IMG/VR virus record: IMGVR_UViG_3300005582_000088
Coordinates: 1 to 25,780 of that record
Direction: 5' to 3' (one strand)
DNA: 25,780 bases
Source: a virus
The translations under genes were made by a program, and so were the position numbers. Shown one piece after another: positions 7,318 through 13,689 of the stretch. The first letter of the stretch is position 1; each line of letters begins with the position of its first letter. The notes under the pieces are model-generated. The model did not search any database. It was not told the DNA's origin and was given only the letters and a program-made list of their open reading frames with translations.

Positions 7318-7486
7318 TTTTATTGGCTAAGTTGGAAAATTCCCCGGTGTGCAGGGCCGGTCAACGCGGGGCTCCCTGCTAGGGGCCCCCTATCTACCAT
7401 AACTAGGTCTTTGCCATGGTGCTAGTTGGATGCTAAAGAGCAGAAGCAAGGCACTAGCTGTCTGCTAGTACCCCGCCCCGAGACTC
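7318..7486 (-). ncRNA. GC-rich structured RNA candidate downstream of DUF932 gene
   Basis: About 170 nt without an ORF, clearly richer in G+C than the surrounding AT-rich DNA. On the - strand GGTACTAGC-AGACA-GCTAGTGCC (7472-7450) is a 9-bp hairpin with one G-U pair. AACTAG/CTAGTT (7427-7422 with 7406-7401) closes a second arm, and GCAGGG/CCCTGC (7379-7374 with 7356-7351) a third. CGGGGC at 7480-7475 can pair with GCCCCG at 7372-7367 inside the third arm's loop, a possible pseudoknot. GGGGCCCC at 7389-7382 is self-complementary. It lies immediately after the DUF932 stop, so it would be part of that transcript. No U-run follows, so it is not a simple terminator. It matches no RNA class I recognise. 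Confidence 0.5.
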
Positions 7487-8299
7487 TTAGTTAGCGTAAG
7501 CATCGGCTAGCTGCCATAGGCCTTGGTTCAGTACAAAATCCTCTATGGGATTCTTAATGGCCCTAGCTTGCCTATTGTTTAGTTGGAAGCCACCTTTGAT
7601 AAGGTTCTCTTGTACAGTATTGAATGTGTGCCATAGAGTAGGTTGTTCATCTACCTTACGCTTAGCATTGAGGATATCCATTACCTCGTACTGTTCTGGC
7701 TGACGATCTGAACTTAATCTCAGGGCTAATGCTTCTACAGCAAACTGATATCTTTCTTTATCAGTCATTTCTTTCTGAGCCCATTGACTGATCTTGCCTA
7801 CAACATCTTTGAGGCCTAAGACCTTTTGATCCATAAGATCCTTAAGCTCTTGGAAGGTGTACTTAGTGTGGCGCTCTCTAAAGGAGCCCATGTCTTGGTC
7901 CTTGATTACCAATCCATTCTCACAGACAAGCCTAAACATGCCCATCTCGAATTGAATCGGCCTTGTGCCGTCATGAGAGTTGATGAGTACAACCTCAGGC
8001 CTTGCTTCGATCTCACCCTGTGGGTTCTTGATGTAGAGGTCAGGGTGTTGAAACCTAGTAATGTGAATGCCCCAGTTCTTACGAAGCTCAACATTGGACT
8101 TAGACTGCTTAACTCCTGTGAGAGCGTAACCCATATCTTGCATGTGCTCGATAACCTCAAACGTAGGAGTGAACTGATACTTAGGGCTCTTGATTGTAGG
8201 AGCCGGGCTTGTAGCGAAGATTGCAGGTGCAAGATCCTTAGCAGTTTCGAGAGAGATAGAAGTGATAACGTTGTTCTTAAAATTTGTTGCTTTTGACAT
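7487..8299 (-). CDS. DUF932 family phage/plasmid-like protein
   Basis: 270 residues. The core NVELRKNWGIHITRFQHPDL, followed by FEMGMFRLVCENGLVI and a helical C-terminal half, is the DUF932 pattern (FRxxCxNG with preceding H/R-rich strands). Family proteins occur on plasmids and phages, often near replication and recombination genes; no reaction has been assigned to them that I know. It has its own promoter motif at 8326-8348, the leader AAAATAAAGGTTATG, and higher G+C than adjacent genes. The GC-rich RNA candidate follows its stop directly. Confidence 0.85.
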   Translation of the reverse strand: MSKATNFKNNVITSISLETAKDLAPAIFATSPAPTIKSPKYQFTPTFEVIEHMQDMGYALTGVKQSKSNVELRKNWGIHITRFQHPDLYIKNPQGEIEARPEVVLINSHDGTRPIQFEMGMFRLVCENGLVIKDQDMGSFRERHTKYTFQELKDLMDQKVLGLKDVVGKISQWAQKEMTDKERYQFAVEALALRLSSDRQPEQYEVMDILNAKRKVDEQPTLWHTFNTVQENLIKGGFQLNNRQARAIKNPIEDFVLNQGLWQLADAYAN

Positions 8300-8325
8300 A
8301 ACCTTTATTTTGTTTGATTGTATAA

Positions 8326-8348
8326 GTAAATATAAGACTTTTATTTGA
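8326..8348 (-). promoter_or_regulatory. Candidate promoter, TCAAATAA-N6-TATATTTAC
   Basis: TATATTTAC at 8334-8326 with TCAAATAA a few bases upstream, ending 27 nt before the DUF932 start. The same arrangement recurs before other leftward units in this window. Confidence 0.55.
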
Positions 8349-8371
8349 TATAGAAAAATTTATTTTTGGAG

Positions 8372-8569
8372 TTAGCCTTCCGTCCTCTCTACCATCTGGA
8401 GTAGGTACTCGACGTCCATGTACTCTTCACTATAGACTTTAACCATATTCTTTGCCCTAGTGTCCCTGTCCTCTTCAAACAGTCTGATCATCTGATCGAT
8501 TCTGTGAAGCCTGGTGTGGAGGGCATCTGAAAGGAGGGCGTGTTGCTTCTGTGTAAATTCGAGTGTCAT
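8372..8569 (-). CDS. Hypothetical helical protein (65 aa)
   Basis: 65 residues, almost all helix: LHTRLHRIDQMIRLFEEDRD and MDVEYLLQMVERTEG. It looks like a short coiled coil with many His/Arg/Glu residues. It has its own promoter motif at 8592-8615 and sits between two other single-gene units with similar promoters. No family recognised. Confidence 0.6.
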   Translation of the reverse strand: MTLEFTQKQHALLSDALHTRLHRIDQMIRLFEEDRDTRAKNMVKVYSEEYMDVEYLLQMVERTEG

Positions 8570-8591
8570 GCTTTATTGATTTGTTATCTAT

Positions 8592-8615
8592 GTAAATATA
8601 AGACTATTACTTGAG
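8592..8615 (-). promoter_or_regulatory. Candidate promoter, TCTTATATTTAC type
   Basis: AATAGTCTTATATTTACAT on the - strand, TATATTTAC at 8600-8592, 23 nt before the ATG at 8569. An upstream CAAGTAATA takes the place of the TCAAAAATA seen elsewhere. Confidence 0.5.
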
Positions 8616-8634
8616 AGATGGAGTTAACGGATTG

Positions 8635-8862
8635 TTAAAACTCACAGCCTACGTATGTGGTCACATTGGCCTGGATCTCCTTCCAGATCTGAGCTGGTGT
8701 ATTATCCACTGAACAGTGACGTTTAACGAAGTCAGCTTCTATCAGACCACCTACTGTTATGCTCTCATTGGCCAAGCTTTTGAAATAGTCTACACAGGCA
8801 GGCATTTTATTGGTCCTGAAGAAGTAAACGAGCTGGGCAAGATCCATTCTATTCATAGTCAT
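8635..8862 (-). CDS. Hypothetical protein (75 aa)
   Basis: 75 residues beginning MTMNRMDLAQLVYFFRTNKM; the ATG two codons in is an equally good start. Three Cys (C23, C50 and C73) and a helical N-terminus are visible, with IWKEIQANVTTYVG near the end. It has its own promoter motif about 17 nt upstream. No family recognised. Confidence 0.6.
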   Translation of the reverse strand: MTMNRMDLAQLVYFFRTNKMPACVDYFKSLANESITVGGLIEADFVKRHCSVDNTPAQIWKEIQANVTTYVGCEF

Positions 8863-8878
8863 GTTTGATTGTTATATA

Positions 8879-8887
8879 GTAAAAGTA
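8879..8887 (-). promoter_or_regulatory. Candidate promoter, TACTTTTAC variant
   Basis: GTCTTACTTTTACTATATAAC on the - strand is a variant of the TATATTTAC box, 17 nt before the ATG at 8862. The upstream TCAAAAATA element is not recognisable here. Confidence 0.4.
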
Positions 8888-8940
8888 AGACAATCCAGTG
8901 ACATAAAAAAATTTATTTTAACTATTTTCAAAAGTTTTTA

Positions 8941-9029
8941 TTGGCAATCAATCAGTTATAACGTATTGGTAATCAATTAGTTATATACGTATATACTTTC
9001 CCTAACTTGTTGGAAATCAATCACTTAGG
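8941..9029. repeat. Three TTGGnAATCAATnA repeats
   Basis: TTGGCAATCAATCAGTTATA (8941), TTGGTAATCAATTAGTTATA (8966) and TTGGAAATCAATCACTTA (9010) are direct repeats with starts 25 and 44 bp apart. The shared AATCAATtAGTTATA part also appears in the palindromic element at 13668 and 21090. They are probable binding sites for a repeat-recognising protein (regulator or replication initiator). Confidence 0.65.
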
Positions 9030-9068
9030 TGCCGCCGGCGTGATATAGGAAACACGGCTTAGTACCTT
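9030..9068. other. GC-rich stem-loop in the repeat gap
   Basis: GTGCCGCCGGCGTG...CACGGC...GTACC can fold into a bulged hairpin (GCCGTG against CACGccGGC on the - strand). It stands out in AT-rich surroundings. No U-run follows on either strand, so a simple terminator is unlikely. Confidence 0.4.
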
Positions 9069-9083
9069 TCTTATATATTGGTA

Positions 9084-9123
9084 TGACACAAATTGACACA
9101 AACTAACACTTCCTAACACTATT
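9084..9123. repeat. Four tandem 10-bp repeats (TGACACAAAT-like)
   Basis: TGACACAAAT, TGACACAAAC, TAACACTTCC and TAACACTATT follow one another head to tail with period 10, close to one helical turn, so they present the same DNA face. They sit just downstream of the stop of the gene at 9129-9320. Iteron-like by layout. Confidence 0.6.
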
Positions 9124-9128
9124 CTTTT

Positions 9129-9320
9129 TTATAACACATTAGGATCCTTAGTTATTCTTTGGAGTATCTCTATCCTATCCCCTTCTATGATTTCTATTAC
9201 AGACTTTAGGTGCATGAGGCAGTGGTCTCTATCATAGTCTTCTTGTAGTGCATAGTGTTTTATATATCCATGTATTATATTAAGTGAGAAGAGTGATTCT
9301 TGTTGTTCTTTCTTTGTCAT
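9129..9320 (-). CDS. Hypothetical protein (63 aa)
   Basis: 63 residues, helical with several His and acidic residues (NIIHGYIKHYALQEDYDRDH and LKSVIEIIEGDRIEILQRIT). Its start is 17 nt after the preceding gene, with an AT-rich leader. No recognised family. Confidence 0.55.
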   Translation of the reverse strand: MTKKEQQESLFSLNIIHGYIKHYALQEDYDRDHCLMHLKSVIEIIEGDRIEILQRITKDPNVL

Positions 9321-9337
9321 TATATATTCTTCTTATA

Positions 9338-9913
9338 TTATTCTGGATTATTATTATCTTCTTCTTTACCTTTAAAGTCTTGATTGATATAATGTTGGAA
9401 AGAACTGCTAGATACAGCAAGGTCTTTTTTAAAGCTTGGGAACAAAGTTTGTACGTAGTAGTCATATACATTCTTTCTCTTCTTATCTGCCGGTGACCAT
9501 GCCATTGCATATACCTTATCCATACCTCCAACCTTGTTAGCAGTATTCTTTACAGCTTGAACCACAGTAGCCAGAACTTTCAATACATCTCCAGCTCCAG
9601 TTTTAATATTGTACTTCTCCTCTTCATCATCAGGATCTTCACTATCAAGATCAGGAATAAAATCAGTCTTAGTACCTTGAGCAGTTTCATCAGGACCGAA
9701 TGCCACATAGAAAGTAAGTCCAGGATATTTTGGATTCTTCTGGGACATCACAGTAACTTCCATAGGATCTCCCTTAACATTAGTATAAGCGTACTTGTAA
9801 TAATCTCCGTATCCTAAATTTTTAGATGCTATCCTATCAAACTTATAAGCATCCTCTGGTTTTGGTATATTGAGTTCTGATAGTATTGACTCTAGTATCT
9901 TGGTTAGTTTCAT
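9338..9913 (-). CDS. Conserved-looking phage protein, function unknown
   Basis: 191 residues. A beta-rich N-terminal half (YYKYAYTNVKGDPMEVTVM, LTFYVAFG) is followed by an acidic loop (DLDSEDPDDEEEKYN). A helix GAGDVLKVLATVVQAVKNTA and then VYAMAWSPADKKRKNVYDYY follow. The G(N/D)xLKVxATVVxxVK helix plus a strand and 'Y..Y' helix is a pattern I recall in phage hypothetical proteins of several groups; a GNAT-like fold has crossed my mind but no acetyl-CoA loop is clear. The tail is polar (KGKEEDNNNPE). Confidence 0.7.
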   Translation of the reverse strand: MKLTKILESILSELNIPKPEDAYKFDRIASKNLGYGDYYKYAYTNVKGDPMEVTVMSQKNPKYPGLTFYVAFGPDETAQGTKTDFIPDLDSEDPDDEEEKYNIKTGAGDVLKVLATVVQAVKNTANKVGGMDKVYAMAWSPADKKRKNVYDYYVQTLFPSFKKDLAVSSSSFQHYINQDFKGKEEDNNNPE

Positions 9914-9945
9914 TATATTTCTTTGGAATAAATATCCCCCTCTTG

Positions 9946-10206
9946 TTACTTTATAGGGAAATCAATAATTTCAAATAGATGCCAAACAAATATTGAATCT
10001 TGCCAAGTTCCAATGTACTTTCTTTTAGTTGGGTCAAAGTCCTCTCCTGTACCTATGACCGAGAACATTCTTTTTTCTTTCTCGGCCTCTGGATCTACTA
10101 TAGCCCAAATACACGTATTAAATGAGTCTTGTTGTTGAACTGTTATGATCTTTGCTTCTTTAGGCATCTCAATAATGTTCTCTACTTTGAATTTCCAAAT
10201 TTCCAT
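9946..10206 (-). CDS. Conserved small protein, DUF7352-like
   Basis: 86 residues: IWKFKVENIIEMPKEAKIIT, VQQQDSFNTCIWAIVDP, FSVIGTGEDF, KYIGTWQ and VWHLFEI. The order 'WKF.L...EMPKGAKIL.VQ.....CLWA.VDP...GTG....YIGT.Q....VFHVFE' is widespread in phages and bacteria and, as I recall, is now called DUF7352. It looks like a compact beta-rich domain of unknown function. It starts after a 1-nt gap from the upstream gene's stop at 10208. Confidence 0.7.
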   Translation of the reverse strand: MEIWKFKVENIIEMPKEAKIITVQQQDSFNTCIWAIVDPEAEKEKRMFSVIGTGEDFDPTKRKYIGTWQDSIFVWHLFEIIDFPIK

Positions 10207-10207
10207 G

Positions 10208-10393
10208 TTATTTATTAATAGTTTTTAATTCGTCTTCTAACCACTCCTCTTTACTTTTTATTTCAAACAATTGAGCGGCTTTAGCAGCAGATGGAGTAAG
10301 TAACTTAATTAGATCTTCCTTTTCTTTGCTATAAGCTTCTTTAGCTTCATTGTAGTATTTATCTACATTTTCAAGTAGTTCTTGCTTTGTCAT
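10208..10393 (-). CDS. Hypothetical helical protein (61 aa)
   Basis: 61 residues, nearly all charged helix (YYNEAKEAYSKEKEDLIKLL, then LFEIKSKEEWLEDELKTINK), a likely coiled coil. It sits in a run of small co-directed genes with gaps of a few bases. No family recognised. Confidence 0.55.
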   Translation of the reverse strand: MTKQELLENVDKYYNEAKEAYSKEKEDLIKLLTPSAAKAAQLFEIKSKEEWLEDELKTINK

Positions 10394-10398
10394 TCTCT

Positions 10399-10608
10399 TT
10401 ATTTGTTATTTATATAGTCTTGTTCATTAGAGTAATTTTCTGCATCATTTATATGATTGCATTGAGCATCTGTATAGCCGGCATTATAATCTTTTATACG
10501 TTGCTCTTTCTCCATTGATTTGGCTTCTGTATATATTCCTTTTGGAACGAAGAACCCTTTTTTAATTAATTCATTTTTAAAATAATCTATTGCCGTTAGT
10601 TGTATCAT
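10399..10608 (-). CDS. Small phage protein of a recurrent type (69 aa)
   Basis: 69 residues opening TAIDYFKNELIKKG and continuing EAKSMEKEQRIKDYNAGYTD. The frame 'TAI(D/E)(W/Y)L...L......AKxMEKxQIIDAYxxG' is one I know from many small hypothetical proteins of Bacteroidetes phages. Helical, no catalytic motif, function unknown. Confidence 0.65.
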   Translation of the reverse strand: MIQLTAIDYFKNELIKKGFFVPKGIYTEAKSMEKEQRIKDYNAGYTDAQCNHINDAENYSNEQDYINNK

Positions 10609-10699
10609 AGTTTATTTGTTTATTTCTAATAAGAGTATGTACTTGTTGTTCTAATTTTCTTTGAGTCATTATAACTTTTAAGAAATTTTCGTACTTCAT
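10577..10699 (-). CDS. Possible small ORF (40 aa) overlapping next gene
   Basis: An ORF MKYENFLKVIMTQRKLEQQV... fills the 100-nt gap before the 69-residue gene and overlaps its start by about 32 nt in another frame. A shorter start at the internal ATG is possible. The A-rich leader before the ATG is acceptable. The long overlap and small size keep confidence low. Confidence 0.35.
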   Translation of the reverse strand: MKYENFLKVIMTQRKLEQQVHTLIRNKQINYDTTNGNRLF

Positions 10700-10709
10700 A
10701 TAGATTTTT

Positions 10710-11336
10710 TTAAAATTCATTTACTCCATCAAGTCTTTCTAACTCATCTTGCAAATCGTTTAATGAGAATCCTTTGTCAAATTTAGTATTAGGATCTAAG
10801 TCTTTGATCTGCTGTGCTAAATCTTCTCTGCGTCCTTGTTCATAGAATCTGTTTTCTATACTAGTAGCTAAATTCCACATTTGAGTATCTCCACTAATTG
10901 ATATCCGAAGATCATAATAATGCCATTTAGTCTTATAATCAAATATTATATATCTTCCAGTAAGATACATTAAAAAGTCATGTAGCACTCTATTTCTTAC
11001 TCTCACTATAGAATTATCTGATCCAAATAAGTGTAGGAATCTTAAGAACCACCTTGGACACCACTTAGGTTTTGCTTTATAGTCCATGAATACAATTAAA
11101 GGTTCCATTGCTTTAAAGATTTCGCCTTCCTCATTCCAAGGTACACTTCCTAAATAGTGGTACTTTTCATAGAAGTTTTTAGGAAAGAATACTGATCTAA
11201 TATCATCTAAGGTAATATCTCTAGTATGGATCATGCCTTTCTTTCTGCCTTTCCAGAATAGCAAACTTTGTGCAAAGCTAGTGGCTTTTACCTTAAAAGA
11301 TCTATTGTCTTTTAATGCAAACTTGCTTTTTTTCAT
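10710..11336 (-). CDS. Hypothetical protein, conserved-looking in Bacteroidetes phages
   Basis: 208 residues. The central block KPKWCPRWFLRFLHLFGSDN, then SIVRVRNRVLHDFLMYLTG and FDYKTKWHYYDLRISISGD, is striking: aromatic, basic, with a pattern I recall from other hypothetical proteins in this phage group. An N-terminal basic region (KSKFALKDNRSFKVK) and C-terminal acidic helices (LNDLQDELERLDG) flank it. The KWxWYDLRI strand would suit a beta-sheet core, but no catalytic signature is apparent. It has its own promoter-like box at 11356-11363. Confidence 0.7.
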   Translation of the reverse strand: MKKSKFALKDNRSFKVKATSFAQSLLFWKGRKKGMIHTRDITLDDIRSVFFPKNFYEKYHYLGSVPWNEEGEIFKAMEPLIVFMDYKAKPKWCPRWFLRFLHLFGSDNSIVRVRNRVLHDFLMYLTGRYIIFDYKTKWHYYDLRISISGDTQMWNLATSIENRFYEQGRREDLAQQIKDLDPNTKFDKGFSLNDLQDELERLDGVNEF

Positions 11337-11355
11337 AACTTATTGTTTGTTTATA

Positions 11356-11380
11356 TAAATATATAATAATCTTTTGAAAT
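11356..11380 (-). promoter_or_regulatory. Candidate promoter (TATATTTA box)
   Basis: TTTCAAAAGATTATTATATATTTA on the - strand combines a TCAAAA element with a TATATTTA box 20-27 nt before the ATG at 11336; spacing between the two is slightly longer than in the other copies. Confidence 0.4.
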
Positions 11381-11396
11381 AGAAAAGTATACCTTT

Positions 11397-11567
11397 TTAG
11401 TGTTCTCTCTTCTTTTTTACAGTCTCTTTACATACCTTTAATACCTCTTGCCAGTACTTAATAGTTTCAGGATCTTGGTCTTTTACATCTATAACGTCTT
11501 TAATAACTTTTATAGAGTCTTGCCCGTATCTCTCTATCAAAAATTGAGCCCTGTCTTTTACTGTCAT
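11397..11567 (-). CDS. Small phage protein (56 aa), YWQEVLK type
   Basis: 56 residues: MTVKDRAQFLIERYGQDSIK, then helical sequence ending YWQEVLKVCKETVKKKREH. It resembles, in outline, the 69-residue protein at 12458-12667 (both open with a short 'AQxKAxxLI' type helix and end in a (Y/F)WxEVK helix). I know this outline from small hypothetical proteins common in Bacteroidetes phages. It fills the whole gap between neighbours, which supports it. Confidence 0.6.
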   Translation of the reverse strand: MTVKDRAQFLIERYGQDSIKVIKDVIDVKDQDPETIKYWQEVLKVCKETVKKKREH

Positions 11568-11581
11568 ATATAGATTATTTA

Positions 11582-11812
11582 TTACTGTCCTCTATCCTCT
11601 CCCCCACAGTACTTACACTTTGGATTTATATTATTAATTAATATATCTGATATCTTATCATGACTCGCTTGATTCTGTTTATCTATATTATCTACTTGAG
11701 CATTTAGATAGCCGTGTATAAACCCATTTACCCAAAATTGCTTATCAACCTCAGGGAGATGACATCCTTCCCAAGCAGATTCAGCTAATTTTTCTATTTC
11801 TTTTCGTGTCAT
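11582..11812 (-). CDS. Hypothetical protein with C-terminal CxxC
   Basis: 76 residues, WVNGFIHGYLNAQ in the middle (a motif I associate with phage small proteins) and KCKYCGGEDRGQ at the end. The single CxxC could bind metal only in a dimer or with His residues elsewhere. Helical N-terminus (RKEIEKLAESAWEG). No function known. Confidence 0.6.
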   Translation of the reverse strand: MTRKEIEKLAESAWEGCHLPEVDKQFWVNGFIHGYLNAQVDNIDKQNQASHDKISDILINNINPKCKYCGGEDRGQ

Positions 11813-11824
11813 ATTAATATTTTA

Positions 11825-12205
11825 TTATGGATATGGAAGTTTATTAATCGATACAATATATTCATCTGCTACCCATCTATTCCTACCTATGTAGTAATTA
11901 TCGTTTAATTTAAATGCTCTATGTTCGCTTAACTCACCATCATAATCAACCTTAATAGTATATTGGTTATCTGGATTGAATCTAGTATGGAATACTTGAG
12001 TATCCTCTTCTTCCTTCAAACTCTCCTCATACACCCAACTCTTCTGAAGCCATTCAAACATATGAGCACGTTCGCTTTCGGTCATTTGCTCCCAATACTT
12101 GTCTGTTAGGCTTTGCCAAAACATAGCTCGAGCAATTGGACGCGGTGGTATACACGCCTCGGCTAGAAATGCTAATTCAAAGAAATCAATTTCAAATGTA
12201 CTCAT
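11825..12205 (-). CDS. Conserved-looking phage protein (126 aa)
   Basis: 126 residues. IDFFELAFLAEACIPPRPIA, then RAMFWQSLTDKYWEQMTESE, HMFEWLQ, VFHTRFNPDNQYTI and a C-terminal strand EYIVSINKL. The first half is an unusual, highly specific sequence I recall from phages of gut and aquatic Bacteroidetes, without a function. Start overlaps the upstream gene by 14 nt. Mixed alpha-beta, cytoplasmic. Confidence 0.7.
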   Translation of the reverse strand: MSTFEIDFFELAFLAEACIPPRPIARAMFWQSLTDKYWEQMTESERAHMFEWLQKSWVYEESLKEEEDTQVFHTRFNPDNQYTIKVDYDGELSEHRAFKLNDNYYIGRNRWVADEYIVSINKLPYP

Positions 12206-12461
12206 CTTGTTTTATTTTTTCAACTTCAAATAAATCATTAGGTAACTCTAAAAATAGATCTACTACATGCATTCCCTTTTGTTCCAATAATTCATATAAA
12301 TGAACACCATTTGGATAATGTGTTTCTGTATCATAGAAATATATATCTTCTGGTTTGAAATGTTTATTTACTACATGGTATATTGATCCTTTATGAATCG
12401 CCTTATCTGTTGGTTTAATACCATCGTTAAAGTAACTATCTCTAATTGCTATAACTTTCAT
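12192..12461 (-). CDS. Hypothetical protein (89 aa)
   Basis: 89 residues: beta-rich KVIAIRDSYFNDG, KGSIYHVVNKHFK, DIYFYDTETHYPNGVHLYEL and acidic end. The opening strand-loop-strand with a small KGxIYxV turn looks like an SH3-like barrel, which is only a guess. The ATG overlaps the preceding stop (ATGA), so it is coupled to the 69-residue gene upstream. Confidence 0.6.
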   Translation of the reverse strand: MKVIAIRDSYFNDGIKPTDKAIHKGSIYHVVNKHFKPEDIYFYDTETHYPNGVHLYELLEQKGMHVVDLFLELPNDLFEVEKIKQDEYI

Positions 12462-12667
12462 ATTTTTTCTATTTCTTGTTTTACTTCAACCCAAAATGAA
12501 TAACCACGATCCGCACCCATAAACCCTAATACCTCATTACAAGTTTCAATTGCTTGGCGTTTAGCAATACCTTTACGTTCATCCATTGTTAACTTACGTC
12601 CTGTTTCTGCTAACACTATTAACTCGTTCATTGAGATTAATTTAATTGCTTTCTCTTGTGCTGTCAT
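12458..12667 (-). CDS. Small phage protein (69 aa), FWVEVKQEIEK type
   Basis: 69 residues: AQEKAIKLISMNELIVLAET, then an AIETCNEVLGF helix and a terminal FWVEVKQEIEKI. This 'MTAxEKAxxL...AxxxxxEIL....(Y/F)WxEVKxEIEKL' outline is very common in Bacteroidetes phages, with no known role. It carries the leader AAATAAAAGTTATG. It shares its 3' four bases with the next gene (ATGA). Confidence 0.65.
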   Translation of the reverse strand: MTAQEKAIKLISMNELIVLAETGRKLTMDERKGIAKRQAIETCNEVLGFMGADRGYSFWVEVKQEIEKI

Positions 12668-12672
12668 AACTT

Positions 12673-12960
12673 TTATTTAGTTTTATAAAGATCTGCTGCT
12701 GTGAACGCGAATCCTATGGTATACTTTCTGTTAGATCCTTTAATTAAATACCTGCGACATCTACGTTTATTCGATGGTTTAGTTAAATTTGTCCAATGGT
12801 GGTTAAATGAACTGCTTTTCTGATAGGCAGGTTTTCCTTGGCAAACCACTAGATAGTGAGTGTCCATTTCTTTGTAAGAAACTTCACCATTAAGATATAC
12901 GAAGTCTAAGATTGACTGAGTGATCCAGCCGTGCTGTCCTTTTTTTAATCTTCTGTTCAT
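12673..12960 (-). CDS. Hypothetical basic protein, possible DNA-binding
   Basis: 95 residues, strongly basic (RRLKKGQHGW, SNKRRCRRYLIKGSNRKYTI). A helical WITQSILDFVYLNGEVSYKE could begin a winged-helix-like domain, the KRRCRRYLIKG strand being its wing; this is a guess from pattern. Several aromatic residues, one or two Cys. Own A-rich leader, 5 nt before the next gene. Confidence 0.6.
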   Translation of the reverse strand: MNRRLKKGQHGWITQSILDFVYLNGEVSYKEMDTHYLVVCQGKPAYQKSSSFNHHWTNLTKPSNKRRCRRYLIKGSNRKYTIGFAFTAADLYKTK

Positions 12961-12980
12961 AGCTTATTTATTGTAATATA

Positions 12981-13178
12981 TTAAAATTCTTGATCAGCAA
13001 AAAAATCATCTTCAAAGTCATCGATAATAGGTTGGTTGGCTTCGGCATTGAGTATGTCGATTGTCTGAAGTGCCATATCCTTGTCTACCCATCCTGAACC
13101 TTCTATGTCCACGAAGTCTCCGATGTAATACATTCCGTCTTGTTGCTTAAGGTCTTTGAGTTTAATTTGGTATGTCAT
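12981..13178 (-). CDS. Hypothetical acidic protein (65 aa)
   Basis: 65 residues: TYQIKLKDLKQQDGMYYIGD, then a helix MALQTIDILNAEANQ and a very acidic tail (DDFEDDFFADQEF). It starts right after the tRNA-like sequence, with the leader AAAATAAAAGTTATG placed 3' of it. No family recognised. Confidence 0.6.
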   Translation of the reverse strand: MTYQIKLKDLKQQDGMYYIGDFVDIEGSGWVDKDMALQTIDILNAEANQPIIDDFEDDFFADQEF

Positions 13179-13193
13179 AACTTTTATTTTTTG

Positions 13194-13286
13194 TAGTCAG
13201 GACAGGATTCGAACCTGTATGAGAGATAACCATTCCTTTATTCTCTCTATCTGTTAATTAGCGTCTACCAATTCCGCCACCTGACT
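13194..13286 (-). tRNA. tRNA-Leu-like gene with irregular anticodon arm
   Basis: The acceptor arms AGTCAGG and CCTGACT are perfectly complementary. The D arm reads GCG-GAATTGGTAGA-CGC and the T arm ACAGG-TTCGAAT-CCTGT, both canonical. The GGTGGCGGAATTGGTAGACGC part is strongly leucine-type, and a 6-bp GAGAGA/TCTCTC stem could be the long variable arm. The expected anticodon stem does not form: after the D arm, TAATTAACAGATA contains T-TAA (anticodon UAA) but the flanks do not pair. Total 92 nt, about 7 longer than a usual tRNA-Leu. CCA is not encoded. It lies between two - strand genes, in their transcript. tRNA identity strong, function doubtful. Confidence 0.75.
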
Positions 13287-13291
13287 GATGT

Positions 13292-13504
13292 TTAACAACC
13301 GACCATACGCTCATTATAGTCATCGATCTCGATCTGGATCTTCCTAAAGGAGTCGTAGTCATATTTAAGATCTAGCCAATTCTTGTCATCGGCCCATCCT
13401 TCTGGGAACATAGGTTCATAATCTTGGTTAGTTCTTTTGAACTCCTCTTCTTGCATCGTAGCAAGCCTCTCTAAATCTCTCATTTGTTTCATTAACATAT
13501 TCAT
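13292..13504 (-). CDS. Hypothetical protein (70 aa)
   Basis: 70 residues, starting MNMLMKQMRDLERLATMQEE and ending DDYNERMVGC. Trp-rich middle (PEGWADDKNWLDLKYDYDSF). Helical ends, probably a small coiled-coil-like protein. It is the first gene after regulatory module copy 1 and is followed within 6 nt by the tRNA-like gene, so the tRNA must be cut out of the shared transcript. No family recognised. Confidence 0.6.
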   Translation of the reverse strand: MNMLMKQMRDLERLATMQEEEFKRTNQDYEPMFPEGWADDKNWLDLKYDYDSFRKIQIEIDDYNERMVGC

Positions 13505-13689
13505 TATTGTTTGTTACATTGTAAATATACTAACTATTTTTGAACTGGGGGCACATTGGAGCCAACTATTTTAAAACTTTTTGTTTCGTTTAGTAAAACC
13601 TAGGTTTCTCTGAAGATTCTTTAGTGGATTCTAGCTTGTATTGAAGATTCTTCAATGGTTTTATAAGTGATTGATTATCAATTAGTTAT
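13505..13689 (-). promoter_or_regulatory. Regulatory module copy 1 (promoter plus palindrome)
   Basis: Contains TCAAAAATAGTTAGTATATTTAC (13543-13521), the strongest form of the promoter motif, a shared TTTTAAAACTTTTTGTTTC region, AAGATTCTT blocks and the palindrome ATTGATTATCAAT (13670-13682). The same elements in the same order and spacing occur at 20929-21110, with two blocks of at least 20 bp identical. It drives the gene at 13292-13504. Confidence 0.7.

Noticed and set aside
7318-7486. GC-rich element as a simple terminator or second tRNA
   Set aside because: No U-run after any stem and no tRNA arms such as GGTTCGAATCC; several competing stems of long reach suggest a larger RNA.
7826-8296. 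+ strand ORF opposite DUF932, and a second - frame at 7906-8232
   Set aside because: The DUF932 frame has recognisable family motifs; the others are overlaps with poor composition.
8941-9029. CRISPR-like repeats
   Set aside because: Only three ~18-bp units with spacers of 5 to 24 bp, and no cas genes; they fit protein-binding repeats better.
9284-9817. ORFs at 9284-9496 and 9557-9817 on the + strand and 9280-9531 on the - strand
   Set aside because: All overlap the 191-residue gene at 9338-9913, which has balanced composition and a proper start.
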